From Gordius sp. MW1 (Eukaryota; Nematomorpha; Gordioida; Gordea; Gordiidae): a stretch of DNA of 64,000 nucleotides. Below the pieces are notes generated by a model. That model ran no database searches and had not been told where the DNA came from. It saw only the letters and a list, made by a program, of their open reading frames with translations. The translations under genes were made by a program, and so were the position numbers. The stretch is from assembly GCA_964036665.1 (NCBI GenBank), contig OZ038532.1, forward strand, positions 9,930,037 through 9,994,036. The letters are read 5' to 3'. Of this stretch, positions 32,990 through 45,570 are shown piece after piece (within the stretch, counting starts at the first letter, position 1; each line of letters starts with the position of its first letter).

Positions 32990-35007
32990 GAATAAATAAA
33001 TAGATATACCTTAAAATTAATTTAAACATCACTCAAACTCAATTTCTTCTATAAAGCTTCAAATGCTTGTGACCCATGCAAATGTAATAAATATAGGTTG
33101 TGTGTAGTTAAAATCAACTAAACATGGTAGCAACTAATAATATGAATAATTCATAGGGAATCAATTCGTGTGGCTCAAACGATGAAAACATGCCAACCGA
33201 TTAATTGTTTAAAGCTTGACATCGGTGTCCGGATTACAGGCTGTTATCAAATAGATCTCGCCTCCTTCTATCAAGCACAAGCAACGCCATTATTGAATAA
33301 AGAAATGAAAAGGTTCGTAGCCAATGGTGGCATTTGGGAATATGTGACCACGTAGCATCTTTTTTCCATATACTGCTTGCTAATCGATAATAATTTAATG
33401 AACGCAACAATATACCCACTACAATGCCTATTTGAATTATGTATCATCAGTAACAAATATACTTTGATTAGTAAAATAGAATCATTTTTTTATGTGTAAA
33501 CTCAAATAAGATAGTTATTAACCAGAGAAGGGATAGCATTGTAACCGGATTAAATATTCAAGTTTAATATCTTTTGCTCATTACCCCAAAATTATGACTA
33601 TGAAGACTTGGTTAATTAAATTATAAGCTGTCATTTATATATTATTTTGAAAATGAGTTATAACAATTTATAGTTTTATTTTTTTTATAGTTGCCAAACC
33701 AATTATGATTTTAAGGTATCATATTCTCCTTTCTTTGTCCAATTAGCAAGGATCCTTTTTCCAGTTACTCTCCCAACTTTTTCCAAAAAATTCTTTTTAA
33801 ATATAACAATGGAGTTGGTCTAAATAACTCGATAAAACATTTTTGGTCATCCCCAAATAATATACCATGAATATACATTAAGTCCACTATAATAATTATT
33901 AGGCGATTATATATAGATTTAGAATTTATTTATCGTTTATGATTTGTTTATATACTAAGCTGATTGCCGTATCTCTTTAATTTTGCCTCCTCCTTCCTTG
34001 AAAACATATAAATTTGATTTAATTGTTTGTAGTAAGCACATTAAAAAACGTTGTATATAGGGTACGCTCTTTTAAAATGTCCAAAAATGGATAAAAATCT
34101 TTATAAATGATACTGATTTTGTAAATTAATCGAAAATAGCATTTGATAAATTAATTAGATTTTAGGATTCGATTTGTCATTGATATAAATTTTACTAATG
34201 AAAGTCATTTCAAACCTAGATATAAATAAAATAAAAGTTTAAATTAATCACCATCACCATTGATAAACATTATGATTTAGTCATGTATAGGGTAAATTTT
34301 GCAAACTTGTTTAAAAAACTTTTCTGCCTGAAAAAGTGCTGCAAACATTTTTTCACCCGCTCCTGACCTTACAGCAAACAAATCTTTAATTTTTTACTGG
34401 TCGACTCGACTTGTAAATTAATTAAACCTATCAAATAAAAATGTCCAGAGCGAAAATAATTAGACGTTCGTAATTTTTAATGTGCAAAACAAATATTTGA
34501 TAAAATATCTTTTAATGTTTAGCTGTTCAGCTTAATATTAATCCATATTCGAACGACCATCATGAAAAAAGATTATATTCTCATCGGCTATCTAATCTAC
34601 TTGAATTTGGGCAAATCTTGAAAGATAATGCGATATTTATCTTACCCAGTGAAAAATAAAGGATTGTTTTTAATAATTCCCTTTTCGATATCAAATGGTT
34701 TTTATGTATTATTCTCTTCTTCATCCTGTGTTTAGTCTCATAGGTTTTGATATTTTTCTCTATCTATGATACTCGGATCGATCTTCTCATTTATCCTAAC
34801 TTCTACTTACCTTCCCACGTAACCCGTAATATCCTTTTTCTTTCTTGCACTGCACTGCACCTATACCCAATCGATTTACAACAAACCCATCAGAGACTGT
34901 TTGAACCGAAATACTGAGTTACGACTCGGCTTAAACCTGCTCAAATATATTTTTTAGGCCTCACCCAGTCCGCAGATTTTACCATATCGCACCAGGCCCA
35001 CACTATT

Positions 35008-36583
35008 AATTGTTATGCAATTTATGGGCTCGTTTTTTGGTTGTCCGTCGTTGTCTACCCTATCTATTTGCATTGGGTATATTAGGTTATCGATTTTTTA
35101 AATTAATGCATAAGAAAGAGGTGCCCCACCCCTCATCTCTATCTCCCTCGCTGTGTTATTTTTTAAATTAATGCATAAGAGGTGCCCCATTGATAATATG
35201 ACTTTTTGGTCGTCCGCTTGTTCTATTATTGTTTCATTTTATTAATTTTATATAATAAACATAAATAAAAGTTGTTTACTTTTAATTGCTATGCAATTTA
35301 ACTAGTTTTGGGGTTAGAATCCCGGAGTTTTTTTTGACTCTTATGATTGTTCTTGTTACTATCATTGATAATAAGACTTTTTGGCCGTCCGCTGGCTGCT
35401 GACCAATGAAAAAAATGACCATTGGCCAAAATGTGAATCCGAGTTTATTTTTTCGTTTTTTTTTGACTATTATGATTGTTCCTGTTACTACCATTGCTAT
35501 TATGACTTTTTGGCCGTCCGCTGGCTGCTGACCTATGTTATATAATAAACATAAATAAAAGTTGTTTACTTTTAAATGCTATGCAATTTAACTAGTTTTT
35601 GGGTTAGAATCCCGGAGTTTTTTTTGACTCTTATGATTGTTCTTGTTGATAATAAGAATTTTTGGCCGTCCGCTGGCTCCTGACAGATGGAAAAAATGAC
35701 CATTGGCCAAAATGTGATTCGAAATTTTTTTTTCGTTTTTTTTGACTATTATGATTGTTCCTGTTCCTACCATTGCTATTATGACTTTTTGGCCGTCCGC
35801 TGGCTGCTGACCAATGGAATAAAATGACCATTGGCCAAAATGTGATTCGAAAATTTTTTTTTCGTTTTTTTTGACTATTATGAATTTATATCCACTTTTA
35901 CCGTGTCCTGGCTGCTGACCAATGGAAAAAAATGACCTTGGCCAAAATGTGTTTCGAAATTTTTTTTTCGTTTTTTTTACTCTTATGAATTTATATCCAC
36001 CTTTACCGTGTGCTGGCTGCTGACCAATGGAAAAAAATGACCATTGGCCAAAGTGAGCATCAAAATTTTTGTTTCCGTTTTTTTGGCTATCATTGACATA
36101 TAGAGTATCTGTTGGTACTGACCAATGGAGAAAAAATGACCATTGGCTAAATTTTTGATTTTTTTAATTAAAAATTGTTCAAATTTTACAAAAAATTTCT
36201 CCCAACAATTCTGCAAATTCTTAACATTGTGATGTTTTATAATATAATGTTTGTTAGACCCATAATCACTAAAGGCCATAAAAACTAATGTAATACGCAA
36301 CTAGATGCAAACACTAAATCTAACCCTAACCCTTGCCTATATTACATTTTGCCTATATTAAATTTTGCCTATAAATGGAAAATTTGTATAAATAATTAAT
36401 TAATCATTAGGCATTTAATACCCCCCTATAGGCATTATCGCCCCTTCCCACCTTTCTCGCCCATAAATTGCATAGCAAATATGATACATTTATACGGAGT
36501 ATAGATGAGTCGTCCCCCCTTCCCTTACCCTCCTCCCCTTCCCCTTCCCTTCTCCCCCTTCCCACGAGGGCCGAAGGCCCGAG
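35008..36583 (+). mobile_element. HINE-2: Helentron-like non-autonomous element
   Basis: Starts AATTGTTATGCAATTTATGG after CTATT, carries the complementary motif at 36460-36478, and ends GGGCCGAAGGCCCGAG before a T run. It shares with HINE-1 the GTGCCCCACCCCTCATC block, about six internal units with GACCAATG / CATTGGCC, the ACCCTAACCC / GCCTATATTACATTTTGCC segment and the terminal pyrimidine tract. Part of the internal region (35280-35540) is repeated at 35540-35800. Confidence 0.78.
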
Positions 36584-36589
36584 TTTTTT

Positions 36590-37235
36590 AAAATCAAACC
36601 AATATTCCTTTAAATTTTTTTATTTTGACAATAAAAACGTTGCATATAAGTGATGTAAAAATACATGGTTTTTTAGCCAACCTTTGGTTTTAGTCGACTA
36701 AAGCAAAACCGACCAAATGTTTTTCGGTCTACTTCTTAGTCGATCTTTAGGCATATTCGAAATTGAAAGACATACCAGAGGCTGTTAGTGGATTATGTTT
36801 AAGAACAAAGGTTTTTCATATTTTTATCAGTTAATCTTTGGTTTGGTTTAGGCGTTTTGGGGTGGGGAAAAATTGTGTAATAGAGTATTTTGAATTTGTT
36901 GATCATTTAGTGACTTTGAAAATAAGTTATAAAGATACCGCAGCTTTTTAGTTGAACTGATTTGATTTTAATAATGGTTGAGCGTAATATGAATGAGTAA
37001 TTTGTCAACCAAACTTGGTGACAATTGTCATAATTGTCGTTTGAAAGAGCTAAGTAATTACTAAACAAAAATTGGTGGGCTAACGTTTAAAAAAATTATT
37101 TTGACTATAAAAATTATATTTGTCAAATTACTTGGGTAACAAGTGTTAAAATTTTCGCTTCTGATGCAAAATAAATACTTTTGACTAGCCCTATAATTGA
37201 CACGGCCCGCAGGTGAGGCTGGGGCCTGAGGGCCT
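36590..37235. other. Intergenic with possible MITE remnant
   Basis: Around 36675-36720, AACCTTTGGTTTTAGTCGAC and AAAGCAAAACCGACCAA resemble the interior ends of the GTTGTAAAAACGG MITE family, without intact termini. Nothing else is seen. Confidence 0.35.
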
Positions 37236-37239
37236 TTGG

Positions 37240-38170
37240 CTGGCCCGGCCCATGCAGACTTCTGCTTCTTAGTATAATGTCCATACCATCTCAGAAAATT
37301 TTTAACCATGCCTACCAGTGGCGTAAATAAGGGGGGGGGGGAACGGGAAATTTCCCCCCCCCCCCTGGCAAAAATTAAAAAAATTTTTAAAGCTTCTCAA
37401 CGCTGAGGAGGCTAAAAACTTACATTAGAAATACCATGTCTAAGAATAGATTAAATGGATTGGCTTTATTGACAATTCATCGGGAGTTAGCTCCTACTCC
37501 CGATGAAGTTCTTAAAATTTTTGAAATTTCCCCCCTCCCCCCCCCCCCCCCCCCCCCCCTTGAGAAAATCCTGGCTAAGCGCCCGATACCTACCATTGGT
37601 TGAGTTTTTTATATATAAAGTCTAGTGTACCCTGGGCTTCAGCCTATCCTAATCAATGTGATTAAAAAATTTGTAATATCATTATAATGCCCATGTTTAA
37701 TTCCGTGGAGAAGCAAGGTTCTTAGATGAATTTGTAAGCCCTGCCGAGTAATATTGGCATTTTCATACCTGACATACCTTGTTATTTCAGCAACCCTTTT
37801 GGCACCCTTGGGTGGTTTTCTTTTCTACAACCTCCCTCTTAATGCAACATTGAGCCAAGTTATGTAAACCTGTCTATTTTTCGGTATTTAAATTAGTTAT
37901 CATCCAGATTAGGAGTGCCTGAGGCATTCATCTCCATGTATATTGTTTTTCGATTTCTGTCTTTTAGGTGAACTCTAGCTAACCGTTTGACCACCTATCA
38001 GCTTCTTCTGAAGCTCTTTTTTTATCTCCTCGCATAGTAAATACAATACTATCGACACACAGCCCTCATCGATGGCTCCTGTATAACCCTCGTTATCGTG
38101 TCCTTAATTGTAAAAAGGGGTTGTGCTGATTTTAATGTAATCCTGTTTGTACCCGATTGAAATATTTGTG
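37240..38170 (-). pseudogene. Old RTE LINE fragment, interrupted by a MITE
   Basis: Minus-strand match to the 3' half of the RTE coding region: the zone around the WYGHY motif (37270-37300), a block corresponding to GKTLN/KAYKSI (37700-37740), CATPSRV (37830) and the region just upstream of YADD (38010-38080). Stops and indels throughout, more decayed than copies 1 and 2. Split at about 37315-37595. Confidence 0.65.
37312..37600. mobile_element. hAT-type MITE with G and C tracts
   Basis: Left end CAGTGGCGTAAATAAGGGGG; right end CCTGGCTAAGCGCCCGAT. Nearly identical CCTACCA words flank the insertion (about 37311 and 37591), and the LINE match resumes on both sides. The interior has C13 and C24 runs. 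A partial copy of the right end occurs at 60697-60735. Confidence 0.6.
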
Positions 38171-38448
38171 AATCATTCCTATTCGAAATCTGAATTGAAT
38201 ATTAATATTATGCCAGATATAATTTGACCAAAAATTGCAATTAGTAGGTCTTAATTTGCAAAAACCTTTTTAATTAAAACAAATATAAAAATGGCTTTGA
38301 TCTTTATACTTTATCAAACTAAGCAGTTTAATAAAAATTTTATTTGAAGATATCAACAATCATTGCCATTTGGATAAAACATATTTAATTATTATCTGAT
38401 TCCATTTTATATAAGAACATTTTTAAGATGTGAAATATAGAAGCTTTT

Positions 38449-38468
38449 AATTGCTATGCAATTTATGG
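38449..38468 (+). repeat. Solo HINE-end motif
   Basis: Exact AATTGCTATGCAATTTATGG after a T run, about 150 bp upstream of HINE-3, followed by unrelated sequence. Confidence 0.6.
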
Positions 38469-38601
38469 TCGTATTTAACGATTAATTTAAGATTTATTTT
38501 TCTTCCTTTATTATAGCAAATTTGATTCTTCCATTATTTTAGAAAATTTGATGAATAATCTATTAGTACCAATCGATGCTAAAATTATCTTACACTTTAT
38601 T

Positions 38602-40204
38602 AATTGCTATGCAATTTATGGGCTCGTTTTTTGGTGTCCGTCCGTCCGTCCGTCCGTTGTATCCTCCCTATCTATTTGCATTGGGTATATTAGGTTATCG
38701 ATTTTTTAAATTAAAGCATAAGAAAGAGGTGCCCCACCCCTCATCTCTATCTCCCTCGCTGTGTTATTTTTTAAATTAATGCATAAGAGGTGCCCCACCC
38801 CTCATCTCTATCTCCCTCGGTGTGTTATATATAAGATTTTTTAAATTAGCTATTATATAATAAACATAAATAAAAGTTGTTTACTTTTAATTGCTATGCA
38901 ATTTAACTAGTTTTTTAGTTAGAATCCCGGAGTTTTTTTCGACTCTTATGATTGTTCTTGTTACTATCATTGATAATAAGAATTTTTGGCCGTCCGCTGG
39001 CTCCTGACCGATGGAAAAAATGACCATTGGCCAAAATGTGAATTCAAATTATTTTTTTCGTTTTTTTTTGACTATTATGATTGTTCCTGTTCCTACCATT
39101 GCTATTATGACTTTTTGGCCGTCCGCTGGCTGCTGACCAATGTTATATAATAAACATAAATAAAAGTTGTTTACTTTTAATTGCTATGCAATTTAACTAG
39201 TTTTTGGGTTAGAATCCCGGAGTTTTTTTTGACTCTTGTGATTATTCTTGTTACTACCAATGCTATTATGACTTTTTGGCCGTCCGATGGCTCCTGACCG
39301 ATGGAAAAAATGACCATTGGCCAAAATGTGAATCGAAATTATTTTTTTCGTTTTTTTTGACTATTATGATTGTTCCTGTTCCTACCATTGCTATTATAAC
39401 TTTTTGGCCCTCCGCTGGCTGCTGACCAATGGAATAAAATGACCATTGGCCAAAATGTAATTCGAAAATTTTTTTTTCCGTTTTTTTTGACTATTATGAA
39501 TTTATATCCACTTTTACCGTGTCTTTGCTGCTGACCAATGGAAAAAAATGACCATTGGCCAAAATGTGATTCGAAGATTTTTTTTCTCGTTTTTTTTACT
39601 CTTATGAATACCGTGTGCTGGCTGCTGACCAATGGAAAAAAATGACCATTGGCCAAAGTGAGCATCAAAATTTTTTTTCCGTTTTTTGGCTATCATTAAC
39701 TTATAGAGTATCTGTTGGTACTGACCAATGGAGAAAAAATGACCACTCGCCCAATTTTTTATTTTTTTAATTAAAAATTGTTCAAATTCAACAAAAAATT
39801 TCTCCCAACAATTCTGCGAATTCTTAACATTGTGATGTTTTATAATATAATGTTTGTTAGACCCATAATCACTAAAGGCCATAAAAACTAATGTAATACG
39901 CAACTAGATGCAAACACCAAATCTAACCATAACCCTTGCCTATATTACATTTTGCCTATATTAAATTTTGCCTATAAATGGAAAATTTGTATAAATAATT
40001 AATTAATCATTAGGCATTTAATACCCCCCTATAGGCATTCTCGCCCCTTCCCACCTTTCTCGCCCATAAATTGCATAGCAAATATGATACGTTTATACGG
40101 AGTATAGATAAGTCGTCCCCCCTTCCCTTCCCCTCCTCCCCTTCCCCTTCCCGCTCCCCTTCCCCTTCCCTTCTCCCCCTTCCCACGCGGGCCGAAGGCC
40201 CGAG
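38602..40204 (+). mobile_element. HINE-3: Helentron-like non-autonomous element
   Basis: Starts AATTGCTATGCAATTTATGG after TTATT. A GTCC microsatellite (GTCCGTCCGTCCGTCCGT at about 38636) follows, the repeat type reported in DINE-1/HINE elements. It has six or seven internal units with GACCAATG / CATTGGCC, the complementary motif at 40065-40082, and a terminal hairpin GGGCCGAAGGCCCGAG before a T run. Like HINE-2 it has an internal duplication (38880-39130 and 39170-39420). No protein. Confidence 0.8.
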
Positions 40205-40305
40205 TTTTTTTTGTTTAAAGTTCTATATTTTGTTTTAGACCATCGAAAAGTTTAATTCGTAATACTTAAATGATTTTATGCCCAAAAAAGTATTTGAGAC
40301 ATATA

Positions 40306-40740
40306 TCCATAGACTAGATAGACCATGCCATAAGTTGCATATAATTAATTGTGTGTCAGATTTTCCTCCATTTTGAAGAGAGCAACTGGTGTATTTTAAC
40401 CATGTAATTTTACCCTGTAACAGTAAATTTACCTTCCTCACTAGTTTATAAATTAAAATGAACGTCAATAAATTAAAATTATACAAAATATTGATGGCGC
40501 TATATTATCAAACAAATTTTAATCCCAGTTTTTACATTTTTAATTTTATATATTGTGTAAATGATATTTTTTAAAATGCTGTTTTTGATATCTACCCATT
40601 TCAATATACCTTTAAGATTATTTAATTTGCGAAAATTACTAATTTCTATATGATCACCACTTTACCAGGTTCACGTCAAAATGGTGGGAAAAAGGGTACA
40701 ATTTGTGCGTCGGCGAGCAGTCTATATAGTCTATGCATAT
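40306..40740. mobile_element. AGTCTAT-family MITE, uninterrupted copy
   Basis: Ends CCATAGACTAGATAGACC and GAGCAGTCTATATAGTCTATG form terminal inverted repeats, with CCATTTTG blocks further in. This copy is the reference that reveals the empty sites of HINE-1 and of the 154-bp MITE in 9715-11470. Confidence 0.7.
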
Positions 40741-41175
40741 ATCATACCAAACCAATGTCATTAAAATATTCATTTACATTAATCGATTAAATCAGCAATA
40801 TCTAGCCTGCATATTCTTTGCTTTCATTATTGTGCCTATCTAACCTTAAATACCTTTGTTGGCCTATGTCATATATTTGCAAATAAGAAAGACGAATCGT
40901 TTACTCTAATATATGATATTCTCGTGTCACGGTGTTTGTAATTAAACTCCTCCGAAACGGCTTGACCGATTCTTATTAGAATTTCTGTGCATGTAAGTCT
41001 GAGAATAGGTCGTAAACTATTTTTTAAGACGGTCCATTATTCTTTTATACGTTTTGACACGTAATAAAAGGTCAATCATACGCAACTTTATGACGTCATA
41101 CAGGAATACTGTAAAATGCGACAATGTAAATAACATTAAGGGCCTAAGTATTCTACTTATAAAAATACCATATAG

Positions 41176-41341
41176 CATGGGTGTAGACAGCATCGGAATT
41201 GGAGGGGGGCAAAAATGATTTAGGAAGGGGTAAAATAATATTCTTTGATAATTATTTAGCCATTGTTTTAACAGGCTTCAAAGAGTTTTTAAATTTATAG
41301 GGGGCAGCCGCCCCTCCTTGGTCCCCCTGGCTACGCCCTTG
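41176..41341. mobile_element. hAT-type MITE inside the Helitron
   Basis: Left CATGGGTGTAGACAG and right CTGGCTACGCCCTTG; interior AGGGGGGCAAAAATGATTTA and GGGGGCAGCCGCCCC as in 46699-46861. The flanking duplication is degraded (CCATATAG / CCATACAC). Confidence 0.65.
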
Positions 41342-41745
41342 CCATACACCATAAATATCATTTTATTTTAACTATATTACCAAAATTATTGCTGCAAGCA
41401 TTCGTTTCTTCTAATTTTTAAGATAAAAACATTTGGAGGTATGATAAAAATATATCATAAATACCATTTTCTTTTTATCTTATTGCACCGCAAGCAGGGC
41501 ACACCGATGCATGCTCCGGTTTATTCAAATCAAACAATTTGAGTCGTTTATATAAGTCAATCCAACCGACTTCATGACGTCATACATGCAAATACGACAA
41601 TGTAAATAACTGTCAAATAAAAAAGACTGAAGTATTCTATTTATAAAAGTATTATATCAGTAATAAGGTTGTCAAATGAAAATAGAACAAATGATATTAG
41701 TTTACTGTTTTTCACCTTTAAGTAATTCATTTCGATTTATTAGAT

Positions 41746-42240
41746 ATGTTATATTTACAGTCGAACGAACAAAATGCAGCCGTGATGAATACAAGAGCAC
41801 AAAGAACAGATGAACAAATTCTAAAAAACAATGATATGGGTGTGAGGATGGCGATCCTACGTCAATCACAATCGCAAGAAACAAAGACGATTACAAAGAC
41901 AAGCCCACCGATTTGTAATCAACACACGTAGAGCAAATAACAACGCTAACATTTACATCGAACATTTACATTGGCTTAATTTCTTCGACTAGCATTCCAG
42001 TATGAACCTGATGTTGAATATTACGCCCACAAAGTGGTCATTGATACTTTGGACAAGGTATGTCGGCATTGTCATTCACATAAATTTAAAAATGAGCCAG
42101 CCGAGATGTGATGCGTATCAGGAAAAGTGCAACCAACGGAAATTGAAACACCACCTAAAACAATGCACGGTTTACCTATCAGTATGGATTCTAATTCTAG
42201 CCTATTCCTGAAGTCAATTCGCACATTAAAGTCATGCTTC
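41746..42240 (+). pseudogene. Helitron Rep/Hel polyprotein N-terminal part, broken
   Basis: Around 41995-42115 one frame reads AFQYEPDVEYYAHKVVID then KVCRHCHSHKFKNEPAEM, the zinc-knuckle-like CxxC and KFKNE motif typical of animal Helitron proteins. After a frame change, KVQPTEIETPPKTMHGLP, then SNSSLFLKSIRTLKSCFQMT, again the family order. Confidence 0.8.
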
Positions 42241-42294
42241 CAAATGACATAGTTCGAAGCAACAGAAATAGTTCAAAATAATGCTGCAAACGGT

Positions 42295-42480
42295 CAATAA
42301 TTTAATTCAAATTTTAAAATAAAGGGCCAAGTTTTTCACAAAGTGGGTTCATCCAACGAATCTTATAAATTTTTACAATTTACTTTATGAGTGGTGACGA
42401 TTCCGACGCACTCGCTAATCAAGCGAATGCACGTTGCGGTAGGTAGTCCACGTCACATGCAAGAATATAAACAGGATTAG
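42295..42480 (+). pseudogene. Helitron polyprotein middle fragment
   Basis: Reads FKIKGQVFHKVGS then NESYKFLQF, matching the F.IQGQVYH.IGSL....P.FLQIYF block that precedes the Rep domain in Helitrons. Confidence 0.65.
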
Positions 42481-42639
42481 CTTGCGTACGAGAATATGGA
42501 CGACCGTGTTTCTTTTATATGTAATCCAAGATGGCAGATTACATAATTGTTATAACCAAGACAAAATGCATCGTCATGACTTTACAGCACGTGTTTTAAC
42601 AAAATTTAAAGTCTTCCATTGGCTTAACTAAAAAATTAA

Positions 42640-42990
42640 ATTTATTTGGCCCCGCACGTTGCTGGATGTATTCGGTTAAATGGCAAAGCGAGGATTACCT
42701 CGTGCTCACATTTGATTTGGTCTATCGATGAAATAAGTCCTGAAGACATTGATAGTTTAATTTATGCAGAAATTCCAAATCTCTCTACTGATCAATTATT
42801 GTTTGATATAGTTATTACAAACATGATTAATGGCCCATGTGGATATTTGAATCGCTCATCGCCTTGCATGTTAGATGGAACCTTTTTCTAAAGATTTAAC
42901 CAATTATAGGGTCACACATATAGACGGATATATCGTCGAAGAAGTACTAATAATGGCGGACAGTCATTTACTAAAACTATCAGTAACGCC
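42640..42990 (+). pseudogene. Helitron polyprotein, pre-helicase fragment
   Basis: Reads HLIWSIDEISPEDIDSLI then AEIPNLSTDQLLFDIVI, TNMINGPCGYLNRSSPCML; in another frame, RRRSTNNGGQSFT. These are the conserved Helitron blocks AEIP, MIHGPCG..NP.SPCM and NGG.S..K. Frame changes separate them; the helicase itself is missing. Confidence 0.8.
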
Positions 42991-43119
42991 GACATAAATA
43001 AATAATTAGTGTATTTTCATTTTATAGGCCATCATTGTCACAACGCTCCCTATTTCAACCATAACCACATTTCCACACACTTAAATAATGTATAACACAA
43101 CGTTTGCCGGGTCAGCTAG

Positions 43120-44045
43120 TCAATATATAAAAATAATGTCAGCCACTTCCTCGCCTTATCCACTATAATTTCCCCACCTGACGCCTCTCATCGCATCTTA
43201 CCGTTACAGCTCGCTTTTTAAACTGTCCCACCATTACTTGAATAAATTTTGAATTGGGATGATAATGGCAATGCCATTTAGGCATAATGCATGTCTACTG
43301 GAGCATATGAGAATATCATGAAATGAGGCTTAATCAAATCAAGATATCCAATATTTTTTAAAAGCGAAGATGTCATACGTGCAAATAATTAATTATTAAA
43401 GAAAAGCTTTTTTCCTATAGCTGTTTGTCACACTTAGTCGTCAGCACTTTCAAGTAGCTTTTCCACGTGTTCCTGCACCTCTAGCTTCTCTTTGGCTAGT
43501 ACCTTTTTAAGTCCATATCTACTTTATATATCCATGTCAGCTTAGGCCTTCATCTCTTTCGCCCTTTGCCTTGCACCATCTTGAAACGCTTTGCCAGGTG
43601 ACTTTCATCCCAAATGGCCATCATCTTAATCCTCGTACAACTGACTTTCTTTGAATCCGAACCACATTTAGTTAATACCTTATTTATTGATTCTTATAAA
43701 GTATCTGATTTATTAGGTAACATATAAAAAACAAAACAAAAGGTGACTGATGGTAATTACAATAACACGTTTAAATAGACATTCAATTTACAACCAATTA
43801 ACAATCAATAAACATTGCATTTCAATTCGAACGCTCAAGGTCATGCCAATTAGGTAAATAGTATTTGCATACATTACAATTCCTTATATATAAAAGTTTA
43901 GTTATATGAATCCCCTTAAATGAATTAATACTGTTTATTTGACATTTAAGCATAAGTTTTTTTATTTGTTAAAAACTACCTCAAAAGAATGTATTATCTG
44001 TGTCAGTCACTTATACAATCAATGTATTATGCCACTTATACTCAT
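43120..44045. other. Intergenic AT-rich DNA
   Basis: No gene or element recognised. Confidence 0.35.
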
Positions 44046-44046
44046 G

Positions 44047-45255
44047 GTAAAAATGCTAAAAGAAGAAAGTTATAAATTGTCTGCCTATAAGAAACGAGGT
44101 GGAATGGAACGAAGACTGGGGAGTTAGGAAAGGAATAAAAGTTATTCTACAAAGGGGGACCAAATCGTAGAATCGGGGTCATATCGTTCTAAGTGAATAA
44201 TGTGAATGAAGATTGTAAATCAAGGACGTTTCTTACTCGGCCCGATGATACATCATGAGGGAGGTTGCACTATAGAAGTCAATACGGATCCAAAAAAGAT
44301 GGCGGAAACGGCCATGTATATCCGGTATAATGTGTGAGTGTGACACAAACATGCCAATCTGGTTGAAGAGCATAGTTTACAAATCCATCGTAAGGCTTGT
44401 GGCCGGCGCGCCGGTAGCCGAGTGGTCTGCTAGAATGATGATATGTTGTGCATAAAATAGTCAAATCATAAGTGATAGTCTCCTCTTCTTTAAATGACTT
44501 TTGATGTGGTTGGGGTGTAAATCGACCATTAGTATATTATGCTGTCATAAAAATCTGATGTGCCATTAGATATAGGTTTATGGGGTGTTAACTAGCTGTT
44601 ATTGTTAACAACAGGATGTGCGCTTTTCTGTGCAGTCATGTATAAATAGGCTGAATTTAAAAAGTGTAGCTACGGCATATGTGACGGTGCTATAAAAATA
44701 ACAAAGCTCGCCCCATAGCATTTTATTTAAGATTCCGGACCATTGGGGAGTAAATTATAAAAAAGTATTATCTACTAGGGAAACGCTTCTCACGATCGAC
44801 TCTTTTTATGTTAATGGCACTAAGTCTGTTTATTCCTTTCAACGGCGTAGATCTAATAAGCCGCGATAGTTAAAAACATTACGTAAGACTAGTTTTACTC
44901 TTTTAAGTGAAACATTTCCATAAAACGCCGAATAAAAGTTATTACAAGCCACGGAGATGAAATTGTTACGGTTGAGCTTGGGGTATAACCCTGTTTCGGG
45001 GCAAAAGCGAGTAACCTATGGTGGACTTGGTTAACAAAAATCGGCCAAGATGTAGAGCCAGTTTTTAAGAAAGGAGACGAATGATGTAAATTGAAAAATA
45101 TTGGACATGGAGGTGCCGGGGAAGAAAGCAAGAGGCTTTATATCATGTGGAAAGGGTATAACAAAATTATGACATGACCCTTATCCGATTGATGGAAGAT
45201 ACTTATTAAAACCCCACGGCTTGTGACCAAATAAATTATAAAGTAGAAGAAGAAA
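44047..45255 (+). pseudogene. RTE LINE fragment with internal deletion and insertion
   Basis: Plus-strand homology to copy 1: the endonuclease start (ATGCTAAAAGAAGAAAG at about 44053, compare 20932), then after a deletion of about 2 kb the block GATACATCATGAGGGAGG (44246, compare 23107), GCCAATCTGGTTGAAGAGC, and the 3' part to CCCACGGCTTGTGACCAAAT and its AGAAG tail. Many substitutions; old. A stretch of about 500 bp (44404-44903) is foreign. Confidence 0.8.
44404..44903 (+). mobile_element. Possible tRNA-derived SINE inserted in the RTE fragment
   Basis: It interrupts the RTE match precisely between AAGGCTTGTGG and AAGTGAAACAT. Its head, GCGCGCCGGTAGCCGAGTGG, contains TAGCCGAGTGG, a polymerase III A box. 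About 33 bp on, AGTCAAATCAT is a degraded B box. No cloverleaf was found, so it is not a tRNA gene. The tail has no clear A-rich end. Confidence 0.45.
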
Positions 45256-45570
45256 TATCAGGAATTAGCGTTTAAAATTCAATTGCCGATTAAATAAATG
45301 TTATTTGCGTTATTACTATTATTTTAATACGTAATGAAATTTTTTTGGCTGATTTAAGCTAGATAAACGACAAAATAATCACAAGATTTCCTTCATATAC
45401 TTTCACAAATTGTCTTAGTCTCTGAACATCAAAACCAAAATTAAGAATTAAGTTTATGATATACATATATATATATATATTAACATGTGCAATCTTTTAT
45501 ATAAACGTTAATAATATAAATATAACGAAGTGTATGAGCAAAATTGGCATACGCCAATTAGGGGTGGTTT

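Larger units (their letters stand above)
30590..35000. other. Long AT-rich intergenic region
   Basis: No open frame with recognisable content. It holds a G18 run (about 32863-32880), an isolated HINE-end motif (32972-32989, complement), a TATA/initiator-like sequence (31844-31879) and GGCCTCACCC / CAGGCCCAC words near 34958-35000. A 61-codon frame at 33170-33355 is unassigned. Confidence 0.4.
40905..43119 (+). mobile_element. Decayed autonomous Helitron
   Basis: The 5' end is TCTAATATATGATATTCTCG, then CGGTGTTTGTAATTAAACTC and CCTCCGAAACGGCTTGACCG, a common Helitron start. The 3' end is ACGTTTGCCGGGTCAGCTAG followed by T. About 2.2 kb, against 5 kb or more for an intact element, so most of the helicase is deleted. 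Rep-side coding remnants lie between (next entries). A MITE is inserted at 41176. Confidence 0.85.

Noticed and set aside
33170-33355. 61-codon frame MAQTMKTCQPINCLK
   Set aside because: Overlapping frames of equal length on the opposite strand, no family resemblance, no splice partners.
40905-43119. Host gene built from the open frames at 41746, 42002 and 42646
   Set aside because: All match Helitron Rep/Hel blocks in order and lie between Helitron ends.
44410-44480. tRNA gene
   Set aside because: A and B box-like words are present, but no acceptor stem, anticodon arm or cloverleaf can be drawn; better explained as a SINE head.
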